A stretch of 48,239 bases of DNA, taken from contig JBBSHS010000009.1 in NCBI GenBank assembly GCA_038232515.1, positions 1-48,239 of the forward strand. Reading direction: 5' to 3'. The notes under the pieces were generated by a model. The model ran no database searches, was not told the DNA's origin, and saw only the letters and a list, made by a program, of their open reading frames with translations. Made by a program: the position numbers and the translations under genes. This DNA is from JBBSHS01 sp038232515 (GTDB lineage Bacteria > Actinomycetota > Acidimicrobiia > Acidimicrobiales > JAUJNH01). Shown here piece by piece: positions 32,674-41,417 of the stretch. Positions within the stretch are counted from its first letter, which is position 1; each line of letters starts with the position of its first letter.

Positions 32674-33306
32674 TCACCACAGCGGCTCCCGCTGCTGCAG
32701 CTTGGTGCGTCGCGGCAGCCATGGCGGGCAGGGCTTCACCTGTCGGAGCACTCGGACGCCAACACCGGTCCGCACTACGCGCTCACGGGTCAGGCCGGCC
32801 CGGTCCAGGCCCTCGGGGGGCCACCGTGCCCAAGAGTCGGCCAGCCGGGGTGGTTCGGCTACCAGGAGCCGTCCGCCCACCCGCAACAGCGGGGCGGCCG
32901 CCTCAGCCGTCAGCGGCGGGGCGGCGAAGCCACGGGCGGTCACCAGGTCGGCCCAACCCCGGCGGGACTCATCCCTACCGGTCACCTCGGCCCGCTCGGC
33001 CACCACCTCGGCCCGGTCGGCCAGCCCAAGTGCCCGGACCGCGCCGCGTAGGTATTCCGCCCTCTTGTGCATCGCCTCCACCAGCAGCCAGCAAGAGCCC
33101 GGCCAGGCCAGGGCTAGCACCAGAGCCGGAAGTCCTCCACCGCTGCCAAGATCCACCGCTGACAACGGTGGATCAACGGCGACGGCGAAAGCTGCGGCGT
33201 GAGCCACATGCACGGTCGCGGGGCTGGCGCCGATGAAGCCCAGCCGCTGAGCCTCCTCCAGGACATCCAGGAGCACGGCGGAGGACGTCGCGCCGGGCCC
33301 ACGCAC
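32674..33306 (-). CDS. rsmG: 16S rRNA (guanine-527-N7)-methyltransferase RsmG
   Basis: RsmG (GidB) methylates G527 of 16S rRNA. The 210-residue protein shows the SAM motif SAVDLGSGGGLPALVLAL, then LLVEAMHKRAEYLRGAVRALG, and DLVTARGFAAPPLTAEAAAPLL. GGRLLVAEPP follows. The N-terminal helical part is the short form seen in some actinobacteria (SAVLLDVLEEAQRLGFIG). GTG 33306 is the first start; jag ends 19 bases upstream. It belongs to the rnpA-to-parB operon. Confidence 0.88.
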   Translation of the reverse strand: MRGPGATSSAVLLDVLEEAQRLGFIGASPATVHVAHAAAFAVAVDPPLSAVDLGSGGGLPALVLALAWPGSCWLLVEAMHKRAEYLRGAVRALGLADRAEVVAERAEVTGRDESRRGWADLVTARGFAAPPLTAEAAAPLLRVGGRLLVAEPPRLADSWARWPPEGLDRAGLTRERVVRTGVGVRVLRQVKPCPPWLPRRTKLQQREPLW

Positions 33307-33325
33307 CTGCTGTGCCCGGGCTCCG

Positions 33326-34189
33326 TCAGCCAGGCATGAGGACCACCCGGCGGCGAGGTTCCTCGCCCTCCGATGTGGTCTTCACGCCCTCGATGGTGTT
33401 CGCAGTGTCGTGGACGACCTTGCGGTCAGCCGGCGTCATCGGCTCCAGGGCGGCGGGATCACCTGAGGCGAGGACCGCATCGGCTACCTGTCGGGTGAAC
33501 CGCTCCAGCGCCTCGCGCCGGCGCTGGCGGTATCCGGAGATGTCGACGAGCAGCCGCCCGGTCCGGGCCACAGAGTGCCGTTGGACGACCGTGCGGGCAA
33601 GGTCCTGTATGGCGCTCAACGTCGCCCCTTTGGGACCGATCAACAGGCCGAGATCTTCGCCGCTGACCGCAGCTTCGATCGTTCCCTCTTCGACCTCACG
33701 CAACTCCACCTGACCCTCCATGCCAAAGGCGCGCAACAATCCCTCCAGGAACGTCCCGGCTTGTGCGCCCTGTTCCACCAGCGACAGCGTCTCTGCGATC
33801 ATCTCGTCCCTCTCTCGATCCTCTGGTTGACGGGCGCCGCCGCCTTGTCGGTGGCGCCGGGCGGACGGTGCCGGCCGCGGCGCAGGGACCGACGGGGGGG
33901 GCTCCAGCGGCGTGACAGGGCCCAGCACTTCGGGCTCATGCTCATCGCCCTCAGGCCGGGGGGGTGACCCGCTGCGGCGCCGGCGGTCGCGGCGCTCTTC
34001 CTTGGGACGTGGGGCCGTCGGCCGTACCCGGGCCCGCACGCGGGCCTCCACCCGCACGCGACCGAACAGTCCCATCTTCGCCTCTTCGATGACTTCGAAC
34101 TCGGCGTCGGCGTCCTCCACGCCGAGTAGGTCAAGCGCCGCATCCTTGGCCTCTTCCAGCGTCCTGCCCGTCGTCTCCATCCATTCCAT
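33326..34189 (-). CDS. jag: Jag/SpoIIIJ-associated RNA-binding protein (KhpB)
   Basis: The 287-residue protein has the Jag_N start (ETTGRTLEEAKDAALDLLGV) with VIEEAKMGLFGRVRVEARV. A Pro/Arg linker of about 70 residues follows. The KH domain (EGTIEAAVSGEDLGLLIGPKG) has its GxxG loop (GPKG), and an R3H domain shows RREALERFTRQVADAVLASG and DRKVVHDT. Such proteins bind mRNA and small RNAs and are tied to YidC and cell division. The start lies 2 bases after the yidC stop, so it is likely translated with it. Confidence 0.94.
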   Translation of the reverse strand: MEWMETTGRTLEEAKDAALDLLGVEDADAEFEVIEEAKMGLFGRVRVEARVRARVRPTAPRPKEERRDRRRRSGSPPRPEGDEHEPEVLGPVTPLEPPPSVPAPRPAPSARRHRQGGGARQPEDRERDEMIAETLSLVEQGAQAGTFLEGLLRAFGMEGQVELREVEEGTIEAAVSGEDLGLLIGPKGATLSAIQDLARTVVQRHSVARTGRLLVDISGYRQRRREALERFTRQVADAVLASGDPAALEPMTPADRKVVHDTANTIEGVKTTSEGEEPRRRVVLMPG

Positions 34190-34191
34190 GG

Positions 34192-35361
34192 TCAGCGACC
34201 TTTCCGCGTCTTTTTCGGCTGCTGCCTTCCAGGGGGCCGGGCCACGGCCGGTCGCTCCGAATCGGGACTCGGTGTGTCTGCCCTGCCGTTGCCGTTACCG
34301 CCCCCCTTGACCGAGCTCGGTGGCGGCGGTGGTCCGGACGTCCTGCTCGAAGGAGGCGGCGGCTCAGCCGCGCCTCCCGGCGACTTCCGGCGGCCCTTTT
34401 CGGGTCTGGCGCGCCCGCCATCGGATCCATTGCGCTTCCCGTCGACGGTCGCAGGGGACCTGAGAGCCTTGGTGCTCCTGTCCCGCCGGGGGGCATCCGG
34501 TCCCGCCTTGCTGTCGAGGACCTTGGCCTCGATGCTCGCCCGGCTGTCCTTCACGTGTTCAGATAATTTGGGGTCGAAGCGGTACATGGCCCACTGTTGG
34601 ACGATGCGTACGGCGCCCGAGGCCACGAAGTACACCACCAGACCGGCCGGAAAGGCGAGGGAGAAGACGCCGTACATCAGGGGCATGATTCGCGTGACGG
34701 TCTGCATCTGAGGGTTGGCCGCCGCCGCCTGGGGGTTCCGGCGGTTGATCTGGCGTTGCGCGTAGTACTGCGATGCAACCGAAAGGGCAACGAGGACCAG
34801 GTAGGGCGCCTTGTGGGTGACACTGCCCGACACGGAGCGGAACGCTTTGTCCAGATCGAGACCGAAGCTGTGGAGGTGCCCGGTCGACGCCTGGAGAGCC
34901 TTGTACAGGCCGCTACCCGTGGGCACGTACCTGGGAGCGCCGATGATCCGCACGGTGGACGGAGGCAAGAGAGTGCCGGAGACCGGGGCGGCGAGGGCGG
35001 CCACGGTCGTATGGCTCAGACCCCGCAGCATGTAGTCGATGGCGAAGAAGAACGGCAGTTGGATCAGCAGGGGCAGGCACCCACCCACCGGGCTGACGCC
35101 ATGCTCCTTGTACAGCGCCATGGTGGCCTCGGACAGCGCCTGCCGATCGTTCTTGTATTCGCCCTGGAGCTTCTTGATCTCCGGGGCCAGCTTCTGGGCG
35201 GCGATCATCGAGCGCGTGCCCTTGATGGTCAGCGGCGTCAGGAGGGACATCACCAGCACGGTGAGCAGGACGATGTCGATCGTGTAACTGGGGACGATGG
35301 CGTAGAAGAAAGCCATCAGATCGCCCATCACTCGCATGAGGGGTTCAAGGATCGAGGTCAT
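34192..35361 (-). CDS. yidC: Membrane protein insertase YidC
   Basis: YidC inserts proteins into the cytoplasmic membrane with or without SecYEG. The 389-residue protein has a short first helix region, then SYTIDIVLLTVLVMSLLTP and the amphipathic hairpin (SMIAAQKLAPEIKKLQGEYK). GVSPVGGCLPLLIQLPFFF is the hydrophilic-groove helix. QTVTRIMPLMYGVFSLAFPAGLVVYF follows. A Lys/Arg/Pro-rich C-terminal tail (about 270-389) is likely cytoplasmic and ribosome-contacting. This is the five-helix bacterial form without a large periplasmic domain. The start overlaps the yidD stop (ATGA). Confidence 0.96.
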   Translation of the reverse strand: MTSILEPLMRVMGDLMAFFYAIVPSYTIDIVLLTVLVMSLLTPLTIKGTRSMIAAQKLAPEIKKLQGEYKNDRQALSEATMALYKEHGVSPVGGCLPLLIQLPFFFAIDYMLRGLSHTTVAALAAPVSGTLLPPSTVRIIGAPRYVPTGSGLYKALQASTGHLHSFGLDLDKAFRSVSGSVTHKAPYLVLVALSVASQYYAQRQINRRNPQAAAANPQMQTVTRIMPLMYGVFSLAFPAGLVVYFVASGAVRIVQQWAMYRFDPKLSEHVKDSRASIEAKVLDSKAGPDAPRRDRSTKALRSPATVDGKRNGSDGGRARPEKGRRKSPGGAAEPPPPSSRTSGPPPPPSSVKGGGNGNGRADTPSPDSERPAVARPPGRQQPKKTRKGR

Positions 35362-35744
35362 GTTTCCTCAGAGGTCGTGGAACGCCGATGGCGCCCGTGG
35401 TGTTGGCCGTGCCCCGCTGGGGGTACGGGATCAGCGCCGTACCCGCCCCACGGCTGGCACCGCACCAGCCGGCGGGCAGCGAGCCACAGCCCCCGCACGG
35501 CACCGTGGCCCTCCAGGGCCTCGACGGTGTACACCGAACAGGTGGGCAGGTACCGGCACGGTGACGGGCGACTGCTGCGGGCCGCCTGGTACACACGCAC
35601 GAGGGCCACGAGACTACGGAGGAGCCAACTGGCGCGTGGTGCGGCTTGGCCGACCGGCCGCTGTGCCATCGGGCTCGCAGTGACGCCGACCGGGCCGGCC
35701 ACGACCAGTTCTGTAGCCACAGGCACATCGGACACCCCGGCCAT
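35358..35744 (-). CDS. yidD: Membrane protein insertion efficiency factor YidD
   Basis: The 128-residue protein contains the YidD core (ALVRVYQAARSSRPSPCRYL, PTCSVYTVEALEGHGAVRGL) with its conserved Cys residues and a WGGYGADPVP end. An extra N-terminal 40 residues (MAGVSDVPVATELV onward) and a His/Arg-rich tail are longer than usual. Two starts compete. ATG 35744 has GGAAAGGA 9 bases upstream, while GTG 35750 overlaps the rnpA stop but sits too close to that site. The gene lies between rnpA and yidC, the standard order. Confidence 0.9.
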   Translation of the reverse strand: MAGVSDVPVATELVVAGPVGVTASPMAQRPVGQAAPRASWLLRSLVALVRVYQAARSSRPSPCRYLPTCSVYTVEALEGHGAVRGLWLAARRLVRCQPWGGYGADPVPPAGHGQHHGRHRRSTTSEET

Positions 35745-35746
35745 TG

Positions 35747-36085
35747 TCACCCGTCCTTTCCGGCAGCCGCCAGGATGGCAGTGGTCACGTGGTTCCTCAG
35801 GTCTTCGAAGGGCAGCGCCGCCGCCGCCGGCGCCATACCGACGAGATAGGCGCCGGGCCGCAGCTGGGCGGCGACCTCGTACACAATGGATCGCAGCCGC
35901 CGACGCAACCGGTTGCGCACGACGGCACTTCCGACCTTGCGGCCGATGGCATAGGCGACACGGGGAGGGGTGCTCGTGCCGTGGGTCTCGGGCACGAAGG
36001 TTACCGTGACGGGCCCGGATCGCCGGCGCAACCGCGACACCCGCAGGGCCATGAAGGTCGAGTGATCGCAGATCCGCCAGACCAC
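35747..36085 (-). CDS. rnpA: Ribonuclease P protein component
   Basis: RnpA is the protein subunit that helps RNase P RNA cleave pre-tRNA leaders. The 112-residue protein shows the family pattern: RVSRLRRRSGPVTVTFVP, then RVAYAIGRKVGSAVVRNRLR, then RRLRSIVYEVAAQL and a final helix. The RNR motif (VVRNRLRRRLR) is intact. GTG 36085 is used because it leads into the conserved N-terminus (VVWRICDHSTF). rpmH ends 29 bases upstream. Confidence 0.93.
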   Translation of the reverse strand: MVWRICDHSTFMALRVSRLRRRSGPVTVTFVPETHGTSTPPRVAYAIGRKVGSAVVRNRLRRRLRSIVYEVAAQLRPGAYLVGMAPAAAALPFEDLRNHVTTAILAAAGKDG

Positions 36086-36114
36086 GACCCGCCCCGACGC
36101 AGACGGTCGGGGCC

Positions 36115-36252
36115 CTACGCCGTGAGCTTGTGCCGGCCGCGGGCTCGACGGGCCCTGATGACCGCCCGGCCGCCGCGCGTGGCCATCCGGGCCCGAAATC
36201 CGTGCTTCTTGGCCCGCTTGCGGTTGTTCGGCTGGAACGTGCGCTTCGACAC
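36115..36252 (-). CDS. rpmH: 50S ribosomal protein L34
   Basis: The 45-residue protein reads SKRTFQPNNRKRAKKHGFRA, then RMATRGGRAVIRARRARGRHKLTA, an almost complete L34. It is one of the smallest ribosomal proteins. GTG 36252, preceded by GGAGG, is the correct start; the longer frame upstream is not conserved. It diverges from dnaA across the 438-bp region that holds DnaA boxes. Confidence 0.97.
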   Translation of the reverse strand: MSKRTFQPNNRKRAKKHGFRARMATRGGRAVIRARRARGRHKLTA

Positions 36253-36690
36253 CCATCGCCTCCTCGTGTACTGGCACGGCTTTCTCGCCCGACATCGGCA
36301 TAAGAACCCAAGTTGGACGCGCACCCAGCGTGTCCCAGCATGGGACTGCCAAAACGATACTCAGCAGTGTCACAAGCGGCAACTGTGCACCGGCCGCGGC
36401 GGTCTGAACCGGGCCACTGCCCGGCCGTGCCGGGAGGTGAGATCCCGTTTCACCGGAGTCCAGATCGCTGGCGCCGCCGCACCTGCCTGGTCGGGCCAGA
36501 TCCCTCGCTTCACATTCCCCTCGCCCGTTGCATCTCGCTGGCGCAGTGCTAGGTTGCGCTGACCCTGCTGGCATGGCGGGCACGTGACGAGGTCGTTCGC
36601 TTCCCCAAGCGGCCTGCGGTGTCCCGCTGATGTCCACAGGTGTGGACGAAGTTGTGGAGAGGCCGTGGGCGTGGGGAGGCATCGGGGCTG
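36253..36690. promoter_or_regulatory. rpmH-dnaA intergenic region with DnaA boxes (possible oriC part)
   Basis: The 438 bp between the divergent rpmH and dnaA genes should hold both promoters, but I see no convincing -35/-10 pair. DnaA-like boxes cluster at its dnaA end: ATGTCCACA (36630), TCGTCCACA on the minus strand (36641-36649) and a weaker TGTGGAGAG (36653). A perfect TTGTCCACA on the minus strand (36710-36718) lies inside the first codons of dnaA. The cluster may serve replication initiation or dnaA autoregulation. Confidence 0.65.
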
Positions 36691-38094
36691 GTGAAGGACG
36701 CCGAACGGTTGTGGACAAGGTGTGCTGACGCCCTGCAGAGCCAGGTGTCGGAGGCGGTCTGGAAGGCCTCGTTCGAAGAAGTCGAAGCCCAATCGACGGA
36801 GAACGGCATCCTGCTCCTGCTCGTGCCGAACTCCCTGGTCAAAGAGCGGATCGAGCACCGTTACCTAACTCTGGTCCGTGATGCTCTGGATGACTCTGGT
36901 GGCTGGGGAACGCCTTTTCGGATCGATGTCAACCTGCCGACGGCCGATACCGGGGACGAGGTGGCCGACTCCCGGCCGGTGGCACCCCCAGCCCCGGCCG
37001 GCCTCGACCGGAGCAGGCCCACCCCGGCCAGCACCGACGGCGACGGCAGCCGGGCACGCTCGCTCGAAGTGCCGCTCAACCCCGGCTACACCTTCGAGGC
37101 ATTCGTCATCGGTGACTCGAATCGTTTCGCCCACGCCGCCGCCCGCTCGGCGGCCGAGACGCCGGCCCGGAGCTACAACCCGTTGTTCATCTACGGTGGT
37201 GCCGGATTGGGCAAGACCCACCTGCTGCACGCCATCGGCAACTACGTGCGCGAGCAGTACCCCGGTCGTCACGTCAAGTACGTGTCGACCGAGACTTTCA
37301 TGAACGAGTTCGTGGACGCCATCCGGGTCAACACGGGCATGGCGTTCAAGCGCCGTTACCGCGAATGCGACGTCCTCATGGTCGACGACATCCAGTTCAT
37401 GGAAGGCAAGGAAGGCCTCCAGCAGGAGTTCTTCCATACCTTCAACTCGCTGTACCAGGCCTCGAGCCAGATCGTGCTGACGTCGGACAAGCACCCCCGC
37501 TCGATCCCGACGCTCGAGGACAGGCTGCGCAGCCGTTTCCTGTCTGGCCTGATCACCGACGTCCAGCCCCCAGAGCTCGAAACCCGCCTGGCCATCCTGC
37601 AGAAGAAGGCCGGGGGCGACACGATCCACGTGCCGGACGACGTGCTGCTGCTCATCGCCGCCAACGTGAAGGACAATATCCGCGAGCTCGAGGGTGCCCT
37701 CACCCGCATCGTGGCCTACGCCAGCCTCAACCGCGAGCCACTCACCCTGCCACTGGCCGAGAAGGTGCTGTCCGATGTGCTTGAAGCCGGCGAACCCCGC
37801 CGCATCACCCCCAAACTCATCCTCAACGACACCTCGGAGATGTTCGGCTTCACCATCGAGGAGCTGTGCGGGCCCTCCCGACGCCGACCGCTCGTGACCG
37901 CCCGGCAGATCAGCATGTACGTATTCCGCCAACTCACCGATTTCAGCTACCCGGCCATCGCCCGGGAGTTCGGGGGCCGCGACCACACCACCGTCATCCA
38001 CGCCGTGGACAAGATCAGCCGCCTGATGAAAGAGAGGCGCCAGATCTACGACCAGGTGGCCGAGCTCATGCAGAAGGTCCGCGGCGGTGGCTGA
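36691..38094 (+). CDS. dnaA: Chromosomal replication initiator DnaA
   Basis: DnaA binds DnaA boxes and melts the origin. Domain I (residues 1-75) shows ERLWTRCADALQSQVSEAVW. A Pro/Ala linker (domain II, about 85-125) follows. The AAA+ domain III starts at YTFEAFVIGDSNRFAHAAA, with Walker A GGAGLGKTH (169-177), Walker B DVLMVDDIQFM and sensor LTSDKHPRSI. Domain IV carries the DNA-binding signature GRDHTTVIHAVDKI. GTG 36691 follows GGGGAGG 11 bases upstream. Length 467 is typical. Confidence 0.97.
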   Translation: MKDAERLWTRCADALQSQVSEAVWKASFEEVEAQSTENGILLLLVPNSLVKERIEHRYLTLVRDALDDSGGWGTPFRIDVNLPTADTGDEVADSRPVAPPAPAGLDRSRPTPASTDGDGSRARSLEVPLNPGYTFEAFVIGDSNRFAHAAARSAAETPARSYNPLFIYGGAGLGKTHLLHAIGNYVREQYPGRHVKYVSTETFMNEFVDAIRVNTGMAFKRRYRECDVLMVDDIQFMEGKEGLQQEFFHTFNSLYQASSQIVLTSDKHPRSIPTLEDRLRSRFLSGLITDVQPPELETRLAILQKKAGGDTIHVPDDVLLLIAANVKDNIRELEGALTRIVAYASLNREPLTLPLAEKVLSDVLEAGEPRRITPKLILNDTSEMFGFTIEELCGPSRRRPLVTARQISMYVFRQLTDFSYPAIAREFGGRDHTTVIHAVDKISRLMKERRQIYDQVAELMQKVRGGG

Positions 38095-38365
38095 GTGGTC
38101 GGGCACCGGGGTGACGGTCGCCCCCGCCTCGGCGGTCAACCGGGGGACGACGCTGTGCACAGCGTGGCTCGGTCTGGGGACGGTATCCCGGTCGTCCACC
38201 GCCCATCCGCAATCGACCCGTCGTCCTGTGGAAGCCTGGGGATCAGGCAGGGACAACCGAACAGCCCTTGACCAGCGGAGATATCAGGTGGTCCACAATC
38301 CACAGCACCTATTACCACTGACCCATCTTTATCCTTAAAGAAGAAGAAGAAAGAGAGACCGAGCG
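38095..38365. promoter_or_regulatory. dnaA-dnaN intergenic region, likely oriC
   Basis: This 271-bp gap has several degenerate DnaA boxes: TCGTCCACC (38192), TTCCACAGG on the minus strand (38225-38233), TGGTCCACA (38289) overlapping CAATCCACA (38296), and TTATCCTTA (38329). The stretch 38309-38355 is the most AT-rich part of the neighbourhood (ATTACC..., TTTATCCTTAAAG, then a GAA-repeat purine run), suitable for strand opening. Its position matches actinobacterial oriC. Confidence 0.7.
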
Positions 38366-39511
38366 GTGAAGTTCCGCTGTGAACGTGATGTCCTGGTGGA
38401 GGCGTTGGGCGCGGCCGGCCGGGCCGTCACCAGTCGCAACACGACGTTGCCGGTGTTGGCCGGGGTCCGACTGGAGCTGAGGGGCGACACGCTGCGGGTG
38501 GCGGGCACGGACCTCGATCTGTTCATCCAGGTCCAGGTGACCGTGGCCGGACAGGCGGACGGCACGGTCGTGGTCCCCTCCCGGCTGGTCACCGACATCG
38601 TCCGTGCCCTCGAACCCGGTGCGGTGCGGATCGAGGCCGACGATGACGAAATGCGCATCGCCTCGGGCCGATCTCAGTTCGCGGTGCGGATGTACCAGGC
38701 GGAGGACTTCCCCAAGCTGCCGGTGCCCCCCGAGCAGGTCGTGACGCTGCCCGCCGGCGCCCTGGCCGGTGCGCTGCGCCAGGTGGTGCGGGCAGCCAGC
38801 ACCGACGAAGGCGTGCCCATCATCACCGGTGTGCTCATGGCTGCCGAGGGTGGCAGCCTGCGACTAGTGGCCACCGACAAGTATCGCCTGGCCGTTCGGG
38901 ACCTGCCCGGCGCCGGCGTGCTGGGCGAAGGTCAGCAGGTGCTGGTGCCGTCGCGGGCGCTGGGGGAACTGCAGCGCCTACTCACCAGCCGGCCCAGGTC
39001 CACCGACGACAACGACACCGCCGCCGGCACCGTGACCCTGCGGCTGGGTGAGCACGACGCCACCTTCGAGCAGGGCACCACCCGGCTCACCACCCGACTG
39101 ATCCCAGGCGACTTCCCCAACTATCGCCAGCTCATCCCGACCGGCTACCCGAACCGGCTCATCGTCGGGCGAGAGCCGCTGCTGGAGGCGCTGCACCGGG
39201 TGCGGCTTCTTGTCCGTGACCAGATCACGTCGGTCCGCGTCGCCCTGCGACCAGACGGCATCACGCTCACGGTGGCCACGGCCGATCTGGGCACGGCCAC
39301 CGAGGACGTCGACGCGAAATACGAGGGCACGGAGATGACGGTGGCCTTCAACCCCGCCTATCTGAGCGACGGTGTCGAGGCCATCTCCGGCGACGAGGTG
39401 CTGGTGGAGGCGTTGGACCCCGTGAAGCAAGTGACCCTGAAGGCCAACATGGCGTCTGGACCCGACGGCGATTATCTGTACCTTTTGATGCCGGTCAGGG
39501 TGCCGTCTTGA
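38366..39511 (+). CDS. dnaN: DNA polymerase III beta subunit (sliding clamp)
   Basis: The 381-residue protein forms the ring that holds the polymerase on DNA. Its three similar domains begin MKFRCERDVLVEALGAAGRA, RQVVRAASTDEGVPIITGVL and EPLLEALHRVRLLVRDQITS. LRLVATDKYRLAVR and the C-terminal YLYLLMPVR of the partner-binding pocket are conserved. GTG 38366 is the start, behind a purine-rich tract. recF follows after 210 bp. Confidence 0.97.
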   Translation: MKFRCERDVLVEALGAAGRAVTSRNTTLPVLAGVRLELRGDTLRVAGTDLDLFIQVQVTVAGQADGTVVVPSRLVTDIVRALEPGAVRIEADDDEMRIASGRSQFAVRMYQAEDFPKLPVPPEQVVTLPAGALAGALRQVVRAASTDEGVPIITGVLMAAEGGSLRLVATDKYRLAVRDLPGAGVLGEGQQVLVPSRALGELQRLLTSRPRSTDDNDTAAGTVTLRLGEHDATFEQGTTRLTTRLIPGDFPNYRQLIPTGYPNRLIVGREPLLEALHRVRLLVRDQITSVRVALRPDGITLTVATADLGTATEDVDAKYEGTEMTVAFNPAYLSDGVEAISGDEVLVEALDPVKQVTLKANMASGPDGDYLYLLMPVRVPS

Positions 39512-39721
39512 CGGGAGGGGGGCAGGCCTCCCTCCCGGCCTCCCCCCGTCTCAGGTGCTCGCTTTGGCTCGCCCTCATCTACGGCAAGGCCCGGCAAGCC
39601 GGATCCTGCTCACTGTGGGGGGCAAGGCCCGCCACACCCCCCGGCCGGCTCCGCCGGCGGTTGTCGCGGTGTGGACGGACTTCATCTTGAGTGGCCGGGG
39701 CCGAGGGGTCCGGGGGCCGGT
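39512..39721. other. dnaN-recF gap with GC-rich inverted repeats
   Basis: Contains GGCCGGCTCCGCCGGC (about 39648-39663), which is close to palindromic, and a GTGGGGGGC...GCCACACCCCCC inverted arrangement just before it. No gene or promoter is evident. The repeats resemble those at 15998-16070 in style but not in sequence. Confidence 0.4.
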
Positions 39722-40825
39722 GTGCGGCTGAGCAGGCTCTGGCTGGCGGACTTCCGCAGCTACGCCCATGCCGAACTGGTCCCGGCACCGGACGGCCTCA
39801 CCGTCGTGGTCGGCGCCAACGGGCAGGGCAAGACGAGCCTGCTGGAGGCGGTGGCGTGGCTGGCCACCATGTCGTCGTTCCGAAACGCTCCCACCGAGGC
39901 CTTGGTGCGGGACGGAGCGTCGCGGGCGGTGGTGCGGGCCGAGGGCGACCGGGGTGGTCGAGCCCTTCTGGTCGAGGCTGAAATCCCACGGCAGGGCCGC
40001 GCCCGGGTGCAGGTCAACCGGCAGCCCCTGCGCCGATCCCGGGACCTCCTGGGGGCCCTGCGGGTCAGCGTGTTCAGTCCCGACGACCTGATCCTGGTGA
40101 AGGGCGGCCCGGCCGAACGTCGCCGGTTATTGGACGAGGCACTGGTAGCCCTGTCCCCGCGCTGGGACGCCCTACGGGCAGACGTCGAAAGGGTCCTGCG
40201 GCAACGGGGGGCGCTACTCAAGCAGGCGGCCGGCCGCCTGACCCCCGAGGTGGCCGTCACCCTCGATGTCTGGGACGCAAAGCTGGCCGAGGCCGGGTCT
40301 GCGCTGGCTCGTGCCCGCGCCGATCTGGTGGTGACCCTCGAACCGGCCGTCACCAAGGCCCACGACCAGGTGGCGTCTTGCGCCGCCACGGTCGGGCTGG
40401 CCTACGAGGCGGGATGGGCGGGGCCGGGTCAGGACCTGTCGGTGTCACGGCTGGCTTGCACCCTTCTCTCGGCCCGTCAGGACGACCTGCGCCGCGGGGT
40501 CACCACCATCGGGCCACACCGCGACGATCTCGGCCTGGTCCTGTCCGGTCGGCCCGCTCGTACGCACGCCTCACAGGGCGAACAACGCACCCTGGCCCTG
40601 GCCCTGCGCCTCGGCGTGCACGCCACGGTGTCCGAGCAGGTCGAAACCCCTCCAGTGCTCCTGTTGGACGATGTCTTCTCCGAGCTCGACCCGGCCCGGA
40701 CGAGCGCGCTGGTGGCCCATCTCCCGAGCGGCCAGGCGCTGCTGACGACCGCCGGGGACCTTCCCATGGGAGTTCACCCCGATGCGGTGGTGCGCCTCGT
40801 CGGCCACCAGCTGGTGGCCGGATGA
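39722..40825 (+). CDS. recF: DNA replication and repair protein RecF
   Basis: RecF is an SMC-like ATPase that helps load RecA at gaps. The 367-residue protein shows the start LSRLWLADFRSYAHAELVPA, Walker A GANGQGKTS (31-39), SSFRNAPTEALVRDGA and the SPDDLILVKGGPAERRRLLD motif. The ABC signature region is THASQGEQRTLALALRLG and Walker B VLLLDDVFSELD. GTG 39722 is used. DUF721 follows at 40929, the usual actinobacterial order. Confidence 0.95.
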   Translation: MRLSRLWLADFRSYAHAELVPAPDGLTVVVGANGQGKTSLLEAVAWLATMSSFRNAPTEALVRDGASRAVVRAEGDRGGRALLVEAEIPRQGRARVQVNRQPLRRSRDLLGALRVSVFSPDDLILVKGGPAERRRLLDEALVALSPRWDALRADVERVLRQRGALLKQAAGRLTPEVAVTLDVWDAKLAEAGSALARARADLVVTLEPAVTKAHDQVASCAATVGLAYEAGWAGPGQDLSVSRLACTLLSARQDDLRRGVTTIGPHRDDLGLVLSGRPARTHASQGEQRTLALALRLGVHATVSEQVETPPVLLLDDVFSELDPARTSALVAHLPSGQALLTTAGDLPMGVHPDAVVRLVGHQLVAG

Positions 40826-40928
40826 GGTGTAGCCCCCTTGGGCCCGAGTCACCCGAGCCGCCCCATGAGCGGAACCCGAACCTGGGCCACCATCGGTCAG
40901 GTGTCGCGCAGAAGCCGGGGTTGGAGCG

Positions 40929-41261
40929 GTGAACCTGTCCTCGCACTGGCGTGGTTTCGAGGACGGATGGGACGATCCCAAGCCCATCAGTGAGGCGCTC
41001 GACGCCGTGGCCAGCAGGCTGGGGGCGGCACCATCGTCGGCCTTGCGGGCTGTGTTCAACCAATGGGCCGCCGTCGTGGGCGACGACCTGGCCAAGCACA
41101 GCCACCCCCGCTCCTTGGTGGGCGGGACGCTGGTCGTCGCCGTCGACCACCCAGCCTGGGCCACCTCGCTGCGGTACCTGGGCGACACGCTTCTCGGCCG
41201 ACTGGCCGAGACGGCGGGGGCCGGCGTCGTCAGCCGTGTCGAGGTGCGGGTCCGGCCCTGA
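40929..41261 (+). CDS. DUF721 / DciA-like protein
   Basis: The 110-residue protein shows the DUF721 core: AVFNQWAAVVGDDLAKHSHP, GGTLVVAVDHPAWATSLRYL and LGRLAETAGAGVVSRVEVRV. It is found between recF and gyrB in actinobacteria. DciA, a member of this superfamily in bacteria without DnaC/DnaI, loads the replicative helicase. A similar role with the DnaB of this window is plausible but not shown. GTG 40929 is the start. Confidence 0.88.
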   Translation: MNLSSHWRGFEDGWDDPKPISEALDAVASRLGAAPSSALRAVFNQWAAVVGDDLAKHSHPRSLVGGTLVVAVDHPAWATSLRYLGDTLLGRLAETAGAGVVSRVEVRVRP

Positions 41262-41308
41262 GGTCCTGGCCTGCCCCTTGCCGTAACCGCCCTCCGGGGC
41301 GCCCCGTC

Positions 41309-41317
41309 TGGTACACT
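41309..41317 (+). promoter_or_regulatory. Extended -10 promoter element of gyrB
   Basis: TGGTACACT is a TGN-TACACT extended -10 about 100 bp before the gyrB start. No matching -35 sits at 16-18 bp (TTGCCG is 28 bp upstream). A CAGCAG-TT-CTGCTG inverted repeat lies in the expected leader near 41345. Confidence 0.5.
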
Positions 41318-41417
41318 CGCAAGGTCGCGATCGGGTCGCTGACCAGCAGTTCTGCTGCTGTGAACGGGCTGTCGACCGCCAACTGAACCTCCAGCTTGAA
41401 AGGCGCGCCCCCCCTGC

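Noticed and set aside
35783..35798. GGTCACGTGGTTCC inside rnpA considered as a second parS
   Set aside because: Only the CACGTG core and a few flanking bases match; the arms differ from the parS consensus at several positions.
36550..36690. A canonical sigma-70 promoter for dnaA
   Set aside because: No hexamer pair with acceptable spacing is visible; calling one would be a guess.
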